Numbered from the stretch's first letter, positions 8,233 to 16,968 are shown. The stretch is 64,000 bases of DNA from Paenibacillus tyrphae (GCF_027925525.1 NZ_BSDJ01000002.1:248001-312000); one strand, 5' to 3'. The notes: a model not told the origin generated them from the letters alone. A program made the numbers and translations.

Positions 8233-10158
8233 TTACAGCTCTTCAACCTTAACTCGCTTTCTCGTATTCCAGTCAAACCTTCTCGCTTTGCTCCAAAAGT
8301 TGAACTCCCCGTGATAACAACCTTCCTTATCCACCTTGATGCTTTTTCTGGAGATCATCTTTACATAACCGATCACACGGCTGAATGTGGCGATATCGTC
8401 ACTGCCGCAAACCGGACAATTCCCGATATGCTTTCCATCCTGCGCCACCAATTGCCGATTGCAGCTTAAGCAGCTTGTAAGGGTAGGTGTAAGCGTGATG
8501 TAGTTAATCGGCTTTTCGAATATGTTACTGAGATATTGCGCAAGTTGGCCCGGTGCAAGCTTGCTTTCCACAAAATGATGGAGGATGCTTCCCGATGTGG
8601 CGTACCCCTGAAATTCCGCACTGTTTTCGATTTGCTTGAGGAAATCTTCCTCACTAAACGGAAGCATGCACCCGGACGTCAGGTATACGTTATCGCCGCT
8701 GCCCTGAACATAGACATGCCGTCCATGCTGTTTCCCCCATTTCAAATCATGCCGGGCAAGCTTGATGGCAGCGTTCTCCCCGGGAGCATATTCAATCCCG
8801 CAGGCTACTTTATCCCGCACGATGAACTCATTGATGATGTCAGTCATAGCTTGCATGAGACGATGAGCCAGCCTCTTGCCGTCCTCATTCAACAATCCGC
8901 CTTCATAGCCCATATTATGCAATCCCTCGTGCATCCCGGTCACGGCAAATACGTTAAAATAGTTTTTCAGATCGTTGTTGAAGGCGAAAAACGTCGGGTA
9001 CAGCTCTTTATTTCTTTCGATCCATGCCCTTTTGGCCTGATGGCCTTGCTGCATGAGTTCGAGATTCTCTCTGATTTTTTCCAAAAGTAGAGAATCGTTA
9101 TGTCCAAATTCCATCAGCATTCGATTCAAGTTAAGATTCAACACTTGCACGGCGCCGGTCGATCCGGTAGAGCTGCCAAAAATGCCGCTTCCGGCTCTTG
9201 AAAGCACGGTCAAATCGATCTGCAGCCTGCAGCATAAACTGCGGCTCGCTTCCGGATCGCGCGGTTTCAACAAAGGATTGCGTTTTTTGTAATATTCATT
9301 TTCAAACGGCTCCGTCCGGAAGTTTTCAAAGTAGACGCCGCCCCAATAATACATTTGCTCCAGCAAGTACAGAAACAGCTCGTCTTGAAAATTAAAATGA
9401 TCGTCAATTTGAACGGTAATTAAAGGAAACGTAAATGGAATCCCTGTTCCCGTCCCCTCTTTCATCACATCGATAATCGCCTTGTTGATCCGGTCAAAAT
9501 AGATTGGCGGAATATCTTGATATTTGATATTTTTGGTAACGCCTCCGATCATGACGTATTCGTTTTTGATTTCCTCGGACGGTTTGCCGAATTCCATTGT
9601 GATGTTCGAAAATGCGGATTGCGAGCCTCCGCGCAGCGGCATGTTCATTTCCCATATCAAGCCTTGAAACAACTGCTTCAGTTCGTGATCCGAATACGCT
9701 TTACCGTTATCCAATTGTTCAAAGTACAGGTAGGATGCAGATATGGTGGTCAATTGGGACAACATCACCGCGCCAGACACCTGCTGCGACATTAGAACGA
9801 TGACGTTGCTGACGTGTCTTAACAAAACATCCAGCTTTTTCGTCGGTTTGGAGGACAGCATATTTTTGGCCAAATTGGGGATTCCCATCATCGCGATATC
9901 TTTGCATCCGACGCTCATGCAGTACGGGCTTAATTGCTTATCGTGTATGTATACGACGCCTTCTTTATAGAGCTCCGTCAGTTTGGACGGCAATATGTGC
10001 GACAGCAAATATTCCTCTTCAGCAAAGTTTGTAAGATTGTGGCGCAGCAGGGGCAGAGAGTACACAAAATTGCTATTCTCGCGTTTTAAATAGTCCGATT
10101 TTTTGTCTTCGACCTCCGAGGTGAATTTTTCGATGATTTCGTTAAAATGAGTAAACAT
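8233..10158 (-). CDS. nrdD: Anaerobic (class III) ribonucleoside-triphosphate reductase
   Basis: This 641-residue protein reduces ribonucleoside triphosphates to deoxy forms without oxygen by glycyl-radical chemistry. Visible features are SLCCRLQIDLT, GSSTGSTGAVQVLNLNLNR, the zinc site CLSC...CPVC near the C-terminus, and RVIGY, where the glycine is the expected radical site. It is shorter than the roughly 710-residue E. coli enzyme and the N-terminal ATP-cone is missing, so dATP inhibition through that domain should be absent. It lies 45 bases downstream of its activase gene. Together they let the cell make DNA during anaerobic growth. Confidence 0.95.
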   Translation of the reverse strand: MFTHFNEIIEKFTSEVEDKKSDYLKRENSNFVYSLPLLRHNLTNFAEEEYLLSHILPSKLTELYKEGVVYIHDKQLSPYCMSVGCKDIAMMGIPNLAKNMLSSKPTKKLDVLLRHVSNVIVLMSQQVSGAVMLSQLTTISASYLYFEQLDNGKAYSDHELKQLFQGLIWEMNMPLRGGSQSAFSNITMEFGKPSEEIKNEYVMIGGVTKNIKYQDIPPIYFDRINKAIIDVMKEGTGTGIPFTFPLITVQIDDHFNFQDELFLYLLEQMYYWGGVYFENFRTEPFENEYYKKRNPLLKPRDPEASRSLCCRLQIDLTVLSRAGSGIFGSSTGSTGAVQVLNLNLNRMLMEFGHNDSLLLEKIRENLELMQQGHQAKRAWIERNKELYPTFFAFNNDLKNYFNVFAVTGMHEGLHNMGYEGGLLNEDGKRLAHRLMQAMTDIINEFIVRDKVACGIEYAPGENAAIKLARHDLKWGKQHGRHVYVQGSGDNVYLTSGCMLPFSEEDFLKQIENSAEFQGYATSGSILHHFVESKLAPGQLAQYLSNIFEKPINYITLTPTLTSCLSCNRQLVAQDGKHIGNCPVCGSDDIATFSRVIGYVKMISRKSIKVDKEGCYHGEFNFWSKARRFDWNTRKRVKVEEL

Positions 10159-10203
10159 GCATCCGTTCCTCCCTGACTACGATCGTCTTGATTTCATTCC
10201 TGT

Positions 10204-10863
10204 TCAAGCCGGAAAATAAAATTCGTTTAATTTATACGTGACCTCGCTGTTGTAACGCTCCTTCAGTTCATCGACATAGCTGCGAATTTGTTCAAAATAC
10301 TCCTCGCTTAAAACAGGATATTTTACGGTACGCACCTGACTGAAAGGACTATTGTGCCGAATGACCAATTGGATCGCCGACATCATGTTTTGAACCAGCG
10401 CAGGGGTAGGAACGACGCCGAGAACGGCTTGATAGGCGGCCATATCGACGTTCCTATTGAAAGCATGGTACGGCAATTTCATATCGATATGAATCCCGTC
10501 AGCCAGCTCTCTCTCCAGCAAATGGCGTATTTTCTCAGGAAACGTGCCGTTCGTGTTAATGATGATTTTACCCGGGAACCCTTTCCTCAGTTCCGCTAGA
10601 AACAAGATGATTTCTGTAAGATTTCCCATCAAAAACTCTCCACCGCTGAAGATGAGGGCATCGAATAAATATCCGTTCATCTTGATTTGTTGCAAAATAT
10701 CACCCGCCAACAAATAATGCTCATGCTTGGATGCAACCAATTCATCGTAGTTATGACATCCGAAGCAGTGCAAATTACAGCCGGCAAGAGAATGAATCAC
10801 TAAAGAGGTATTCCCCGGCAGATCGTCAAAAGTCCGAATCATGATTGGATAAAATCGTAGCAC
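10204..10863 (-). CDS. nrdG: Anaerobic ribonucleotide reductase activating protein (radical SAM)
   Basis: This is the activase that creates the glycyl radical on NrdD. The cluster motif reads CNLHCFGC (C-x3-C-x2-C), preceded by SLVIHSLAG and followed by FSGGEF. The frame is open to an ATG at 10917, but that ATG has no ribosome site and would precede the predicted transcription start near 10909. GTG at 10863 has GAGGAGG about eleven bases upstream and is preferred, giving about 219 residues. It is first in the nrdG-nrdD operon, behind an Fnr-like box. Confidence 0.9.
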   Translation of the reverse strand: MLRFYPIMIRTFDDLPGNTSLVIHSLAGCNLHCFGCHNYDELVASKHEHYLLAGDILQQIKMNGYLFDALIFSGGEFLMGNLTEIILFLAELRKGFPGKIIINTNGTFPEKIRHLLERELADGIHIDMKLPYHAFNRNVDMAAYQAVLGVVPTPALVQNMMSAIQLVIRHNSPFSQVRTVKYPVLSEEYFEQIRSYVDELKERYNSEVTYKLNEFYFPA

Positions 10864-10915
10864 CTTCCCGTTAACCTCCTCTCCGAAACTATCTATATAT
10901 GGTGTTTTCGTTATC

Positions 10916-10958
10916 ATTTTATCACCATATATAGTATATTTCGGTGATGCAAGTCACA
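10916..10958 (-). promoter_or_regulatory. Fnr-type promoter of nrdG-nrdD
   Basis: On the minus strand TGTGACTTGCATCACC (10958-10943) matches the Fnr consensus at nine of ten positions. TAAAAT (10921-10916) is a -10 element whose first base lies 29.5 bases from the box centre. The predicted start near 10909 lies downstream of the ATG at 10917, which supports the GTG start of nrdG. An alternative -10, TATACT at 10938-10933, would sit too close to the box for activation. Confidence 0.7.
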
Positions 10959-10960
10959 TA

Positions 10961-10989
10961 AAGAGGTCGCCTTCCATAGACGACCTCTT
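10961..10989 (-). terminator. Hairpin after scdA
   Basis: AAGAGGTCG (10961-10969) pairs with CGACCTCTT (10981-10989). On the minus strand the stem is followed only by TTTATG, a weak T-run, so termination may be partial. It separates scdA from the nrdG promoter. Confidence 0.5.
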
Positions 10990-11005
10990 CTTGGAAACTT
11001 GCTTG

Positions 11006-11722
11006 TTAAGACTCGTTGGCGGGATTGCTCACACGCTGGAAAAGAATGTTGTTTTCCAGGTGAATATGCTGGAACAAATCCGATTCGAGCTCTTGCAGCT
11101 TGTGGAACGCCAGCGTGTAAGTCCGGCATGCGCCGGCCGGCAGTTCATAATCGCCCGTGACGGCTCTCATCTCGTGCAGGAGATTGCCGACGCCACTGTG
11201 ATCCGCCTCAAGCTCCCTAATCGCATTTGCCGTTTTCTCCGCAAGGGATGGAGAAGGATCGTGCTCCAATTCTCTTATTAACGGAAAGACAGACGCTTCC
11301 TCGGCGATCAAATGCTGCTCAAGCTCCATTTTCATCTGATGAAAAAGCATATGAAGCTTGGCGAGCTCACGGCGTTCCGGACCGTGTACCCGCAAAATTT
11401 TGGTGACGAATTCGCTTAACACAGGGAGCTCCCGTTCCAAATACGCGTGATGGGTGGTGACGATATGATCGATCAACCGACTCGACGAGAGCTTGCTCCA
11501 GTCCGTGTTGGGATCGGTTTTTTGGTTCGCTTCCGCGTAGAACCGGTTTAGTTTCTCTAGGAAAGCTGCTTCCTCGATGTTTTTCTGTCTTAGCGCTGTT
11601 ATTAGAGGACGGCCCCCGCCGCAGCAAAAGTCGATGCAGTGCTCCTGAAATAAGTTACTGGACCCGGGAAAAGCGGTCACGATTTGTCCGATCGTTTCGG
11701 AACCGTTAAAAGAAGTGTTCAT
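11006..11722 (-). CDS. scdA: Iron-sulfur cluster repair di-iron protein (RIC/ScdA/YtfE)
   Basis: This 238-residue protein has the short N-terminal ScdA domain with HCIDFCCGGGR, then a hemerythrin-like four-helix domain with di-iron ligand histidines and glutamates in IVTTHHAYLERELP, HQMKMELEQHLIAEE, EADHSGVG and FQHIHLENN. Family members repair iron-sulfur clusters damaged by nitric oxide or oxidants. The start is backed by AAAAGGAGG. It is a single gene with its own Fnr-like promoter and fits the nitrogen-oxide theme of this region. Confidence 0.93.
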   Translation of the reverse strand: MNTSFNGSETIGQIVTAFPGSSNLFQEHCIDFCCGGGRPLITALRQKNIEEAAFLEKLNRFYAEANQKTDPNTDWSKLSSSRLIDHIVTTHHAYLERELPVLSEFVTKILRVHGPERRELAKLHMLFHQMKMELEQHLIAEEASVFPLIRELEHDPSPSLAEKTANAIRELEADHSGVGNLLHEMRAVTGDYELPAGACRTYTLAFHKLQELESDLFQHIHLENNILFQRVSNPANES

Positions 11723-11778
11723 TAGCTTGACCTCCTTTTGACATGACCGTTGTTCCTAATGATCATGTTCTTGTCTAA

Positions 11779-11821
11779 ATTGTAATGCAACGAGCATAAG
11801 CCTACTGTGTTTACAATCACG
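11779..11821 (-). promoter_or_regulatory. Fnr-type promoter of scdA
   Basis: On the minus strand CGTGATTGTAAACACA (11821-11806) matches TGTGA-N6-TCACA at eight of ten positions. TACAAT (11784-11779) is a good -10 element, 29.5 bases from the box centre to its first base, the same geometry as at nrdG and the DUF2249 operon. Confidence 0.6.
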
Positions 11822-11847
11822 TTTTTTCTGCTCCTAGCCCCAAAATG

Positions 11848-11894
11848 AAAAGTCCAAGGTTCGTTGCCGGTAAGCAACAAAACTTGGACTTTTT
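11848..11894. terminator. Terminator downstream of the putative peptide gene
   Basis: AAAAGTCCAAG (11848-11858) pairs with CTTGGACTTTT (11883-11893), and an inner GTTGC pairs with GCAAC. On the minus strand the stem runs into TTTTCATTTTGG. It lies 23 bases after the stop of the 28-codon ORF and would end the ywiC operon. On the plus strand it also has a short T-run. Confidence 0.65.
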
Positions 11895-11916
11895 CCAGAA
11901 TGAGGTTGAATTTGTC

Positions 11917-12003
11917 TTAAGCAAGATTTCCAGGTACCGACTTCAATATTTTACCGGTATTCACCGCTTGCGCGGTTGTTATGGCCGGACGAATCCATTT
12001 CAT
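11917..12003 (-). CDS. Putative RiPP precursor peptide (28 residues), overlapping the radical SAM gene
   Basis: This short ORF starts at ATG 12003, reads MKWIRPAITTAQ... and ends ...KSVPGNLA at a TAA (11919-11917). An excellent ribosome site (AAAGGAGGTG) lies nine bases upstream, inside the radical SAM gene, and the two frames overlap by 53 bases. The N-terminal K-W-x-R-P recalls PqqA (W-x-K-P) and the YxxP motif used by many leaders to bind a PqqD-like recognition domain. There is no cysteine, so a thioether sactipeptide of the subtilosin type is excluded. A terminator follows directly. The precursor role is inferred from size, position and ribosome site. Confidence 0.6.
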   Translation of the reverse strand: MKWIRPAITTAQAVNTGKILKSVPGNLA

Positions 12004-13354
12004 GTTCTTCTCCACCTCCTTTGACTTGATCTTGGCTCTTCCCGATCAATTCCAGCACGTGCTTGAGTTTTCTTTTCTCATGCGGACAGGGACGCTTCCC
12101 CGTTCGCATCCGGTATAACGGGCAATGGTTTCCTTGACAGGCGGGGCGGAAATAACATGTGCGGCAAACCGGGTCCCGCTCTTCGCCGGAGCCGGTCCAT
12201 CTCGCTATTTTGTCCATATCGAGAACCATGCTTCCGTCTGCGTGAAGCTGCCCGACATGATTCACCGGGTCGTCCAGCGCAACCGAGCATTTGTACAACC
12301 GTCCGTCCGCCCCAATCACGAACGCATTGGGCTTGGCGGCATAACAGACGGCTCCGGACGGCATAAGCGAATCGATGATCGTCTCGCTGAGTGGCAGCCC
12401 TTGCTCCACCCCAAGGCCCGTCAATTCCCATAGATGCGCATCCGAAGCGGTCCGGTCGCACACGGGAATCCGGTCGTCATTTCGTCCGCCCCACCGGCCG
12501 ACCGGCCGGATCAGCAGCTGAAACCGCTTGTCACCCTCGAACCAAGCGAAAAGCTTCGTCAGCAAATCCGGCACTTCATCCGCGTTATCCTCGTCAAAAT
12601 TGATTCGAATATCGACAGCAAACGAAGCATCGACATCACGAAGCTCCTTTAAATTGCCGATGATTTTCTCGAACGTTCCGCCGCCTCCGCGAAGGCACCT
12701 TCTCCTGTCGTGGACCGTTTCCGTTCCATCCAGCGTCACCATGAATCGGCGCACGTTCCGGTCGAGCAGCTCCATAAACCGCTCTTTCGTCAAAAAGTAT
12801 CCGTTTGTGGACATGTCTGCGGAGTAGCTGATGCTGTTTTTTGAGCAGCTTTCCAAGAAAGAATCCGACAATTCAACGATCGTATCGGGAACAAGCATTG
12901 GTTCGCCGCCGAACCAGCTAATTGCTAGATGATCCATGTTTTCGGCAGCTTGCCGGACGTACGCTTTTAAACCGTCGATCGTCTCCCGCGTCATGGCGCC
13001 ACAGGGAAAGCTCTGGTAACAATACGTGCAGCGAAAGTTGCACGCTTCTGTAGGCATGATCACGAGATGCATCGATTTCGCTTCGTTCAGAGCAGCGTGC
13101 AGCTTTTGCGCCTGCGCAAGCTCGTCCGTCCCGTCCGGCACCAAAAATCCGGCATCGCACAGATCGGAGGCCATTCCGGACAACTCCTCATGGCGTGCCC
13201 CCTTCCCCAGTACTCGAAGGACTTCTGCCTCCTCGTCCGGTTCAAAGGCAGCCATGGCGCCGGATAAGGAGCTGTAAATCATCCCTCCTTTTCCGTTCCA
13301 TCGCACGATGGTGGAATAGCGGGAAGGTATCCAACGGTTTGTCACTTGTGCCAA
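11951..13354 (-). CDS. Radical SAM/SPASM peptide maturase with N-terminal PqqD-like domain
   Basis: This 467-residue protein has three parts. Residues about 1-85 resemble a PqqD-like peptide-recognition fold (strands then a winged helix, ending DAGFLVPDG). The radical SAM core has C-x3-C-x2-C (CNFRCTYC) and the SWFGGEP loop. The C-terminal SPASM cysteines include CYAAKPN, CSVALDD, CRTCYFRPACQGNHCP and CPHEKRK. The layout is that of AlbA and other RiPP maturases. The start is TTG at 13354. The gene sits between ywiC and a 28-codon ORF that is its probable substrate. The last 15 codons, in overlap with that ORF, look unlike a conserved domain. Confidence 0.85.
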   Translation of the reverse strand: MAQVTNRWIPSRYSTIVRWNGKGGMIYSSLSGAMAAFEPDEEAEVLRVLGKGARHEELSGMASDLCDAGFLVPDGTDELAQAQKLHAALNEAKSMHLVIMPTEACNFRCTYCYQSFPCGAMTRETIDGLKAYVRQAAENMDHLAISWFGGEPMLVPDTIVELSDSFLESCSKNSISYSADMSTNGYFLTKERFMELLDRNVRRFMVTLDGTETVHDRRRCLRGGGGTFEKIIGNLKELRDVDASFAVDIRINFDEDNADEVPDLLTKLFAWFEGDKRFQLLIRPVGRWGGRNDDRIPVCDRTASDAHLWELTGLGVEQGLPLSETIIDSLMPSGAVCYAAKPNAFVIGADGRLYKCSVALDDPVNHVGQLHADGSMVLDMDKIARWTGSGEERDPVCRTCYFRPACQGNHCPLYRMRTGKRPCPHEKRKLKHVLELIGKSQDQVKGGGEEHEMDSSGHNNRASGEYR

Positions 13355-13367
13355 TCCTTATCACCCT

Positions 13368-14099
13368 TCATCGTTGAATGAGCACAGCGGAAAAAATGAC
13401 GAACAGTACCGCACCCACAATTTCAATCATTCCCGCCTTCGAGGGACGCACCGGCTTGCCTGCGAAAGCAAAAGCCCGCGCAGCGGAAAACACATAAGCG
13501 AGGATCATCCACGGATGGCCCGCCGCCCACAGCACGAGTGGGAGCAAAATGTGATATGCTCGCGTATAAGCGATCCAGCGTTTGTTTTCTCTTTCGCGAA
13601 ATATGGCTTTCACAAAAAAGACGCTGCTTGTAAAATACAAAAAGCTGAACAGAACGACCATCGCCATCATCCGGTCCCAGCCTCCACCGCCCACCAGGTA
13701 AGCGGCTGCTCCACTAAGGCTGAACATAAGGATGGCACAAAGATCGTTAAGCAGCGCCCTTTCCGATTTGTGTCTCGTATGCCATATGTTCACCGAAAGC
13801 AGCACAAAAAGAAGCGGGCCGAAATAGAGCAATGCCGGATGGCTGATAAGCGATGGCACCAAACAACAAGCCGCAACTAAACCGTAAATCGTCCCCCATT
13901 GGATCCAATGCCGCCGATTGGCTTTATTTTTCATGGATTGAAGAAAAGGATAAGACGATAGATAGAGAAACAACCATCCCATAAATAACGGCAGATGCAT
14001 CAACTGCGGCTTCCCGGCGAACAGGCCGAGCAGAAAAGGAACACTGACCATCGCCCAACCGCCGTGTTCATGAGGAATCACTATAGTTCGCTTCTTCAT
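13368..14099 (-). CDS. ywiC: YwiC-like integral membrane protein
   Basis: This 243-residue protein begins with the family hallmark PHEHGGWAMVSVPFLLG and has about six to seven hydrophobic helices. YwiC proteins are of unknown function and in B. subtilis lie beside fnr and the nar genes. Here it is the first gene of a unit with the radical SAM maturase (13-base gap) and the putative peptide, so a role in peptide export, immunity or anaerobic physiology can be considered. The start has GAGAGGAG upstream. Confidence 0.85.
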   Translation of the reverse strand: MKKRTIVIPHEHGGWAMVSVPFLLGLFAGKPQLMHLPLFMGWLFLYLSSYPFLQSMKNKANRRHWIQWGTIYGLVAACCLVPSLISHPALLYFGPLLFVLLSVNIWHTRHKSERALLNDLCAILMFSLSGAAAYLVGGGGWDRMMAMVVLFSFLYFTSSVFFVKAIFRERENKRWIAYTRAYHILLPLVLWAAGHPWMILAYVFSAARAFAFAGKPVRPSKAGMIEIVGAVLFVIFSAVLIQR

Positions 14100-14135
14100 G
14101 GGACAGTCGCTCCTCTCGCACCTTATTGCATAACC

Positions 14136-14179
14136 ATCATATAATTGTCTCCCCCGTCCGCTCTATGATATTATGCACA
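14136..14179 (-). promoter_or_regulatory. Probable Fnr-type promoter of the ywiC-radical SAM-peptide operon
   Basis: On the minus strand TGTGCATAATATCATA (14179-14164) matches the Fnr consensus at eight of ten positions. TATGAT (14141-14136) is a good -10 element at 30.5 bases from the box centre, the same distance as at the molybdoenzyme operon. Confidence 0.55.
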
Positions 14180-14203
14180 TCCCTTGCAGATCGCGAGGAT
14201 GTT

Positions 14204-14977
14204 TTAGATCCCTTCGGCTACACAGGCCATTCTATCGTTTTCCTTTAAATACACGAGCTTCAAATTAATGTTATATATCTTTTTCAGCTTCTCTTCGCTT
14301 AAAATATGTGCGGCATGGCCGCATTCAAATTGGCCTGACTTGTCCATGATTCCGATTTTATCGTTCAGCAATATGGCATGATCCGGTGTATGCGTGGTCA
14401 TGATGATGCCGTAGCCTTTGTGGGACAGTTTTTTTATGATTTCAATCGTTCGTATTTGATTTCCATAATCTAACTGCGAGGTCGGTTCATCCATTAATAT
14501 GATTTTGGATTGCTGAGCAATGGCTCTGGCAATGGTGACCAACTGTCTCTCTCCACCACTAAGCTCCGTATATGGCTTGGTTAACAAATGACCGATCCCG
14601 ATCATCTCGATGGCCTCAAGCGCAATGTTGTAATCCTTGTCGGACGGCATTGAAAATGCCGAGATATACGGCGAGCGCCCCATGACAACGAATTCCTTGA
14701 CCGTAAATGCATAGGCAGGCACATGGTTTTGAGGAACATAGCCGATATTTTTTGCAAACTCATTCATGGTATAGTCATAAATCGATTTTCCGTCCAGGAA
14801 AATATCCCCCTGCTCCCCTTTAAGCAGCCTCGCTATACAGTTCAACAGGGTAGACTTGCCCGACCCGTTGGGTCCCAAAATCGAAAGAATCTCTCCCTCG
14901 TTCAGGCTGAAGGATACATTGGAAAAAACGTTCTTTTGTTTAAATGAAAAACTGACATTGCTTACTTCCAGTTTCAT
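14204..14977 (-). CDS. FecE/FhuC-type ABC importer ATPase
   Basis: This 257-residue ATPase has Walker A GPNGSGKST, the Q-loop region, signature LSGGERQ, Walker B IILMDEPTSQLDYG and the switch histidine in TTHTPDHA. It belongs to the family that energises uptake of iron-siderophores, haem or cobalamin. Its ATG overlaps the stop of the permease gene by four bases. It is the last gene of a four-gene operon (methyltransferase, binding protein, permease, ATPase). Its coding sequence is visibly richer in A and T than the neighbours. Confidence 0.92.
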   Translation of the reverse strand: MKLEVSNVSFSFKQKNVFSNVSFSLNEGEILSILGPNGSGKSTLLNCIARLLKGEQGDIFLDGKSIYDYTMNEFAKNIGYVPQNHVPAYAFTVKEFVVMGRSPYISAFSMPSDKDYNIALEAIEMIGIGHLLTKPYTELSGGERQLVTIARAIAQQSKIILMDEPTSQLDYGNQIRTIEIIKKLSHKGYGIIMTTHTPDHAILLNDKIGIMDKSGQFECGHAAHILSEEKLKKIYNINLKLVYLKENDRMACVAEGI

Positions 14978-15861
14978 GTCATGTTCATCCTTTGTTTATG
15001 GAGAATCCAAAAATAAAAAGGCGCTCCCACAAGCCCCGTTAAAATACTGATGGGCAATTCTGCCGGGAAAACGATTCTTGATAGCGTATCAATCATTAAC
15101 AAAAATCCTCCTCCTAAGATGATAGAAAGAGGAAATAACCTTGTATTGTCCGGCCCAATCAGCATTCGTCCCAAATGAGGAACGATTAGCCCGATCCAAC
15201 CGATGGTTCCACTAACACATACGGCACAAGCGGTTAAAACTGTAGACAGCACGATGACGAGACCGCGATAAAACTCCGTATGGACGCCCAGGTTTTTGGC
15301 CTCGCTTTCTCCTAAAGCAAGAATATTGACTCTCCATCGGATAGCGAGTAGTAACAGCATCGAGATCACCATAACGAGAATGATGGTTGAACGATTTTTC
15401 ATGAACTTCGGAATCGCGCTTGTGATCATAACGGCCAATATGCCTCCGGCCAAGGAGGAGATTTGTAAGCCGAATGTCCCTAAATGAAAAAGTATGGCTA
15501 GAGCAGCCCCTAACCCCGCACCGGAAGAAACACCTAAAATGTCCGGGGAAACCAAAGGATTTCTAAAAATCCCTTGGTAAGCGGCCCCAGCCAATGCCAG
15601 CGAACCCCCGATCACAATGGAAGCGATGATCCTGGGCAATCGTAAATTCAAAATAATATTTTCAATGGTTTGATTTACATTTGACGGCTTTCCAAGCAGC
15701 TTCGAGGATAAAACGTCCAAGACATCCGAAATCGGAATACCATATCGCCCTAAGCAAAGCGCTGCGATCGAAAGGACGAACAGCAGGAGCCATAGCGTTA
15801 AAAAAAGCATATAATCTCTAACCTTGCTGTTTGAACCAGCCTTTTCCTTTATCGCTTCCAT
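14974..15861 (-). CDS. FecCD-family ABC importer permease
   Basis: This permease of about 295 residues has the multi-helix FecCD pattern, including LRLPRIIASIVIGGSLALAGAAYQGIFRNPLVSPDILGVSSGA and GWIGLIVPHLGRMLIG, split across typical conserved loops. It should form the homodimeric channel for a metal chelate or corrinoid. The ATG at 15861 is preferred because GGTGA lies seven bases upstream; a TTG at 15891 within the end of the binding-protein gene is the alternative. It is encoded between the binding protein and ATPase. Confidence 0.9.
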   Translation of the reverse strand: MEAIKEKAGSNSKVRDYMLFLTLWLLLFVLSIAALCLGRYGIPISDVLDVLSSKLLGKPSNVNQTIENIILNLRLPRIIASIVIGGSLALAGAAYQGIFRNPLVSPDILGVSSGAGLGAALAILFHLGTFGLQISSLAGGILAVMITSAIPKFMKNRSTIILVMVISMLLLLAIRWRVNILALGESEAKNLGVHTEFYRGLVIVLSTVLTACAVCVSGTIGWIGLIVPHLGRMLIGPDNTRLFPLSIILGGGFLLMIDTLSRIVFPAELPISILTGLVGAPFYFWILHKQRMNMT

Positions 15862-15880
15862 CTTCTGCTCACCCGTTTTT

Positions 15881-16966
15881 TTATTTAACAACTTCTCCTT
15901 TTAACAGCTGCTCCAGTTGCTGATCGGTCATGTCGAAATTCGAATATTCCTTATAAAACTTTCTGGTTTCCTCTTTCATATCCATCACGAACAAATCGGG
16001 ATGGAACGTAGCTGCCGCCCACAAAATTTGCAAGGCGCTTTCCGCCCCAAAGCGGTCCCAAGCAAAGCACCCGGATGGGATTACGAATATTTTATTGTTT
16101 TTTACCGCTTTAATTTCACTCCACTCCGGAGTTGTTTTGAAGCTCTGTACAACCTTCTTGCTCCCTTCTCCGCCACTGACTACGATGATGTCGGGATTTT
16201 TCTTTAAAATATCTTCCGGGGTCACGGTCACCCGCATGCCTTTCCCCAAATCGGAGGTTGCAAATTTCCCTCCGCCGTTGGTCACCCATTCTTCCATAAT
16301 AGTTCCGGCGCCAGTTGTTGAGTACATATTATCAACCGCATAATAAACGACCGGTTTATCTTCTTCCCGTAAGTTTTTAAACGTGTCTTGAACCTTGTTT
16401 AGATTTCCGTCAATGTAGGCGACCAATCGATCTGTTTTACTTTTGTAATCGCTGCCTAAAATATCGCCTAAAGCAGAAACGGATTGTTTCATGGTTTTAT
16501 AATTGTTAAACATTAGATTAACACCCTTTAAACCGACTTGGGTGTAGCTTTTTATATTATCGTCGCTGGCAGTTATGATCACTTCGGGGTCCAGTTTCAG
16601 CAGTTCCTCGGCATTCTCTTCTGCTGTTGGAATTTGCTCCAGCTTCGGATAAATAAGCTTATTAAAGGGCAAAGTTTTCACATATTTATGTACGCCTACT
16701 AATTTATCGCCGGCCCCTAAGAAAATCATCATGGTTGCAGACGACGGCCAAGTATTAACAACTCTTGTTATTTTGCCCGGCAGTTCGACTTCTTTCCCCG
16801 ACATGCTGACGACTTTTTTGGTTGTGGTTGCATTCGCATCAGGTTTGGAGTCGGCAGCCTTAACTTCAGCGTCTGCATGGTTCGTTGCCGTTGATTTTGC
16901 GCATCCCGCAACAACGATCGTCATGGCAAGTAAACATAGCATGATGTTCATCTTTCTTTGTCTCAT
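15881..16966 (-). CDS. FecB/BtuF-like substrate-binding lipoprotein
   Basis: This 361-residue protein starts with a lipoprotein signal (CLLAMTIVVAGC), so the cysteine should be lipidated and the protein held on the outer face. Two lobes of a periplasmic-binding fold of the PF01497 type follow (GAGDKLVGVHKYVKTL, DPEVIITASDDNIK, NPDIIVVSGGEG, NKIFVIPSGCFAWDRFG). The ligand, a ferric chelate, cobalamin or another metal complex, cannot be decided from sequence. The start has GAGGGAG upstream. It lies three bases after the methyltransferase gene, indicating joint transcription. Confidence 0.9.
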   Translation of the reverse strand: MRQRKMNIMLCLLAMTIVVAGCAKSTATNHADAEVKAADSKPDANATTTKKVVSMSGKEVELPGKITRVVNTWPSSATMMIFLGAGDKLVGVHKYVKTLPFNKLIYPKLEQIPTAEENAEELLKLDPEVIITASDDNIKSYTQVGLKGVNLMFNNYKTMKQSVSALGDILGSDYKSKTDRLVAYIDGNLNKVQDTFKNLREEDKPVVYYAVDNMYSTTGAGTIMEEWVTNGGGKFATSDLGKGMRVTVTPEDILKKNPDIIVVSGGEGSKKVVQSFKTTPEWSEIKAVKNNKIFVIPSGCFAWDRFGAESALQILWAAATFHPDLFVMDMKEETRKFYKEYSNFDMTDQQLEQLLKGEVVK

Positions 16967-16968
16967 CG

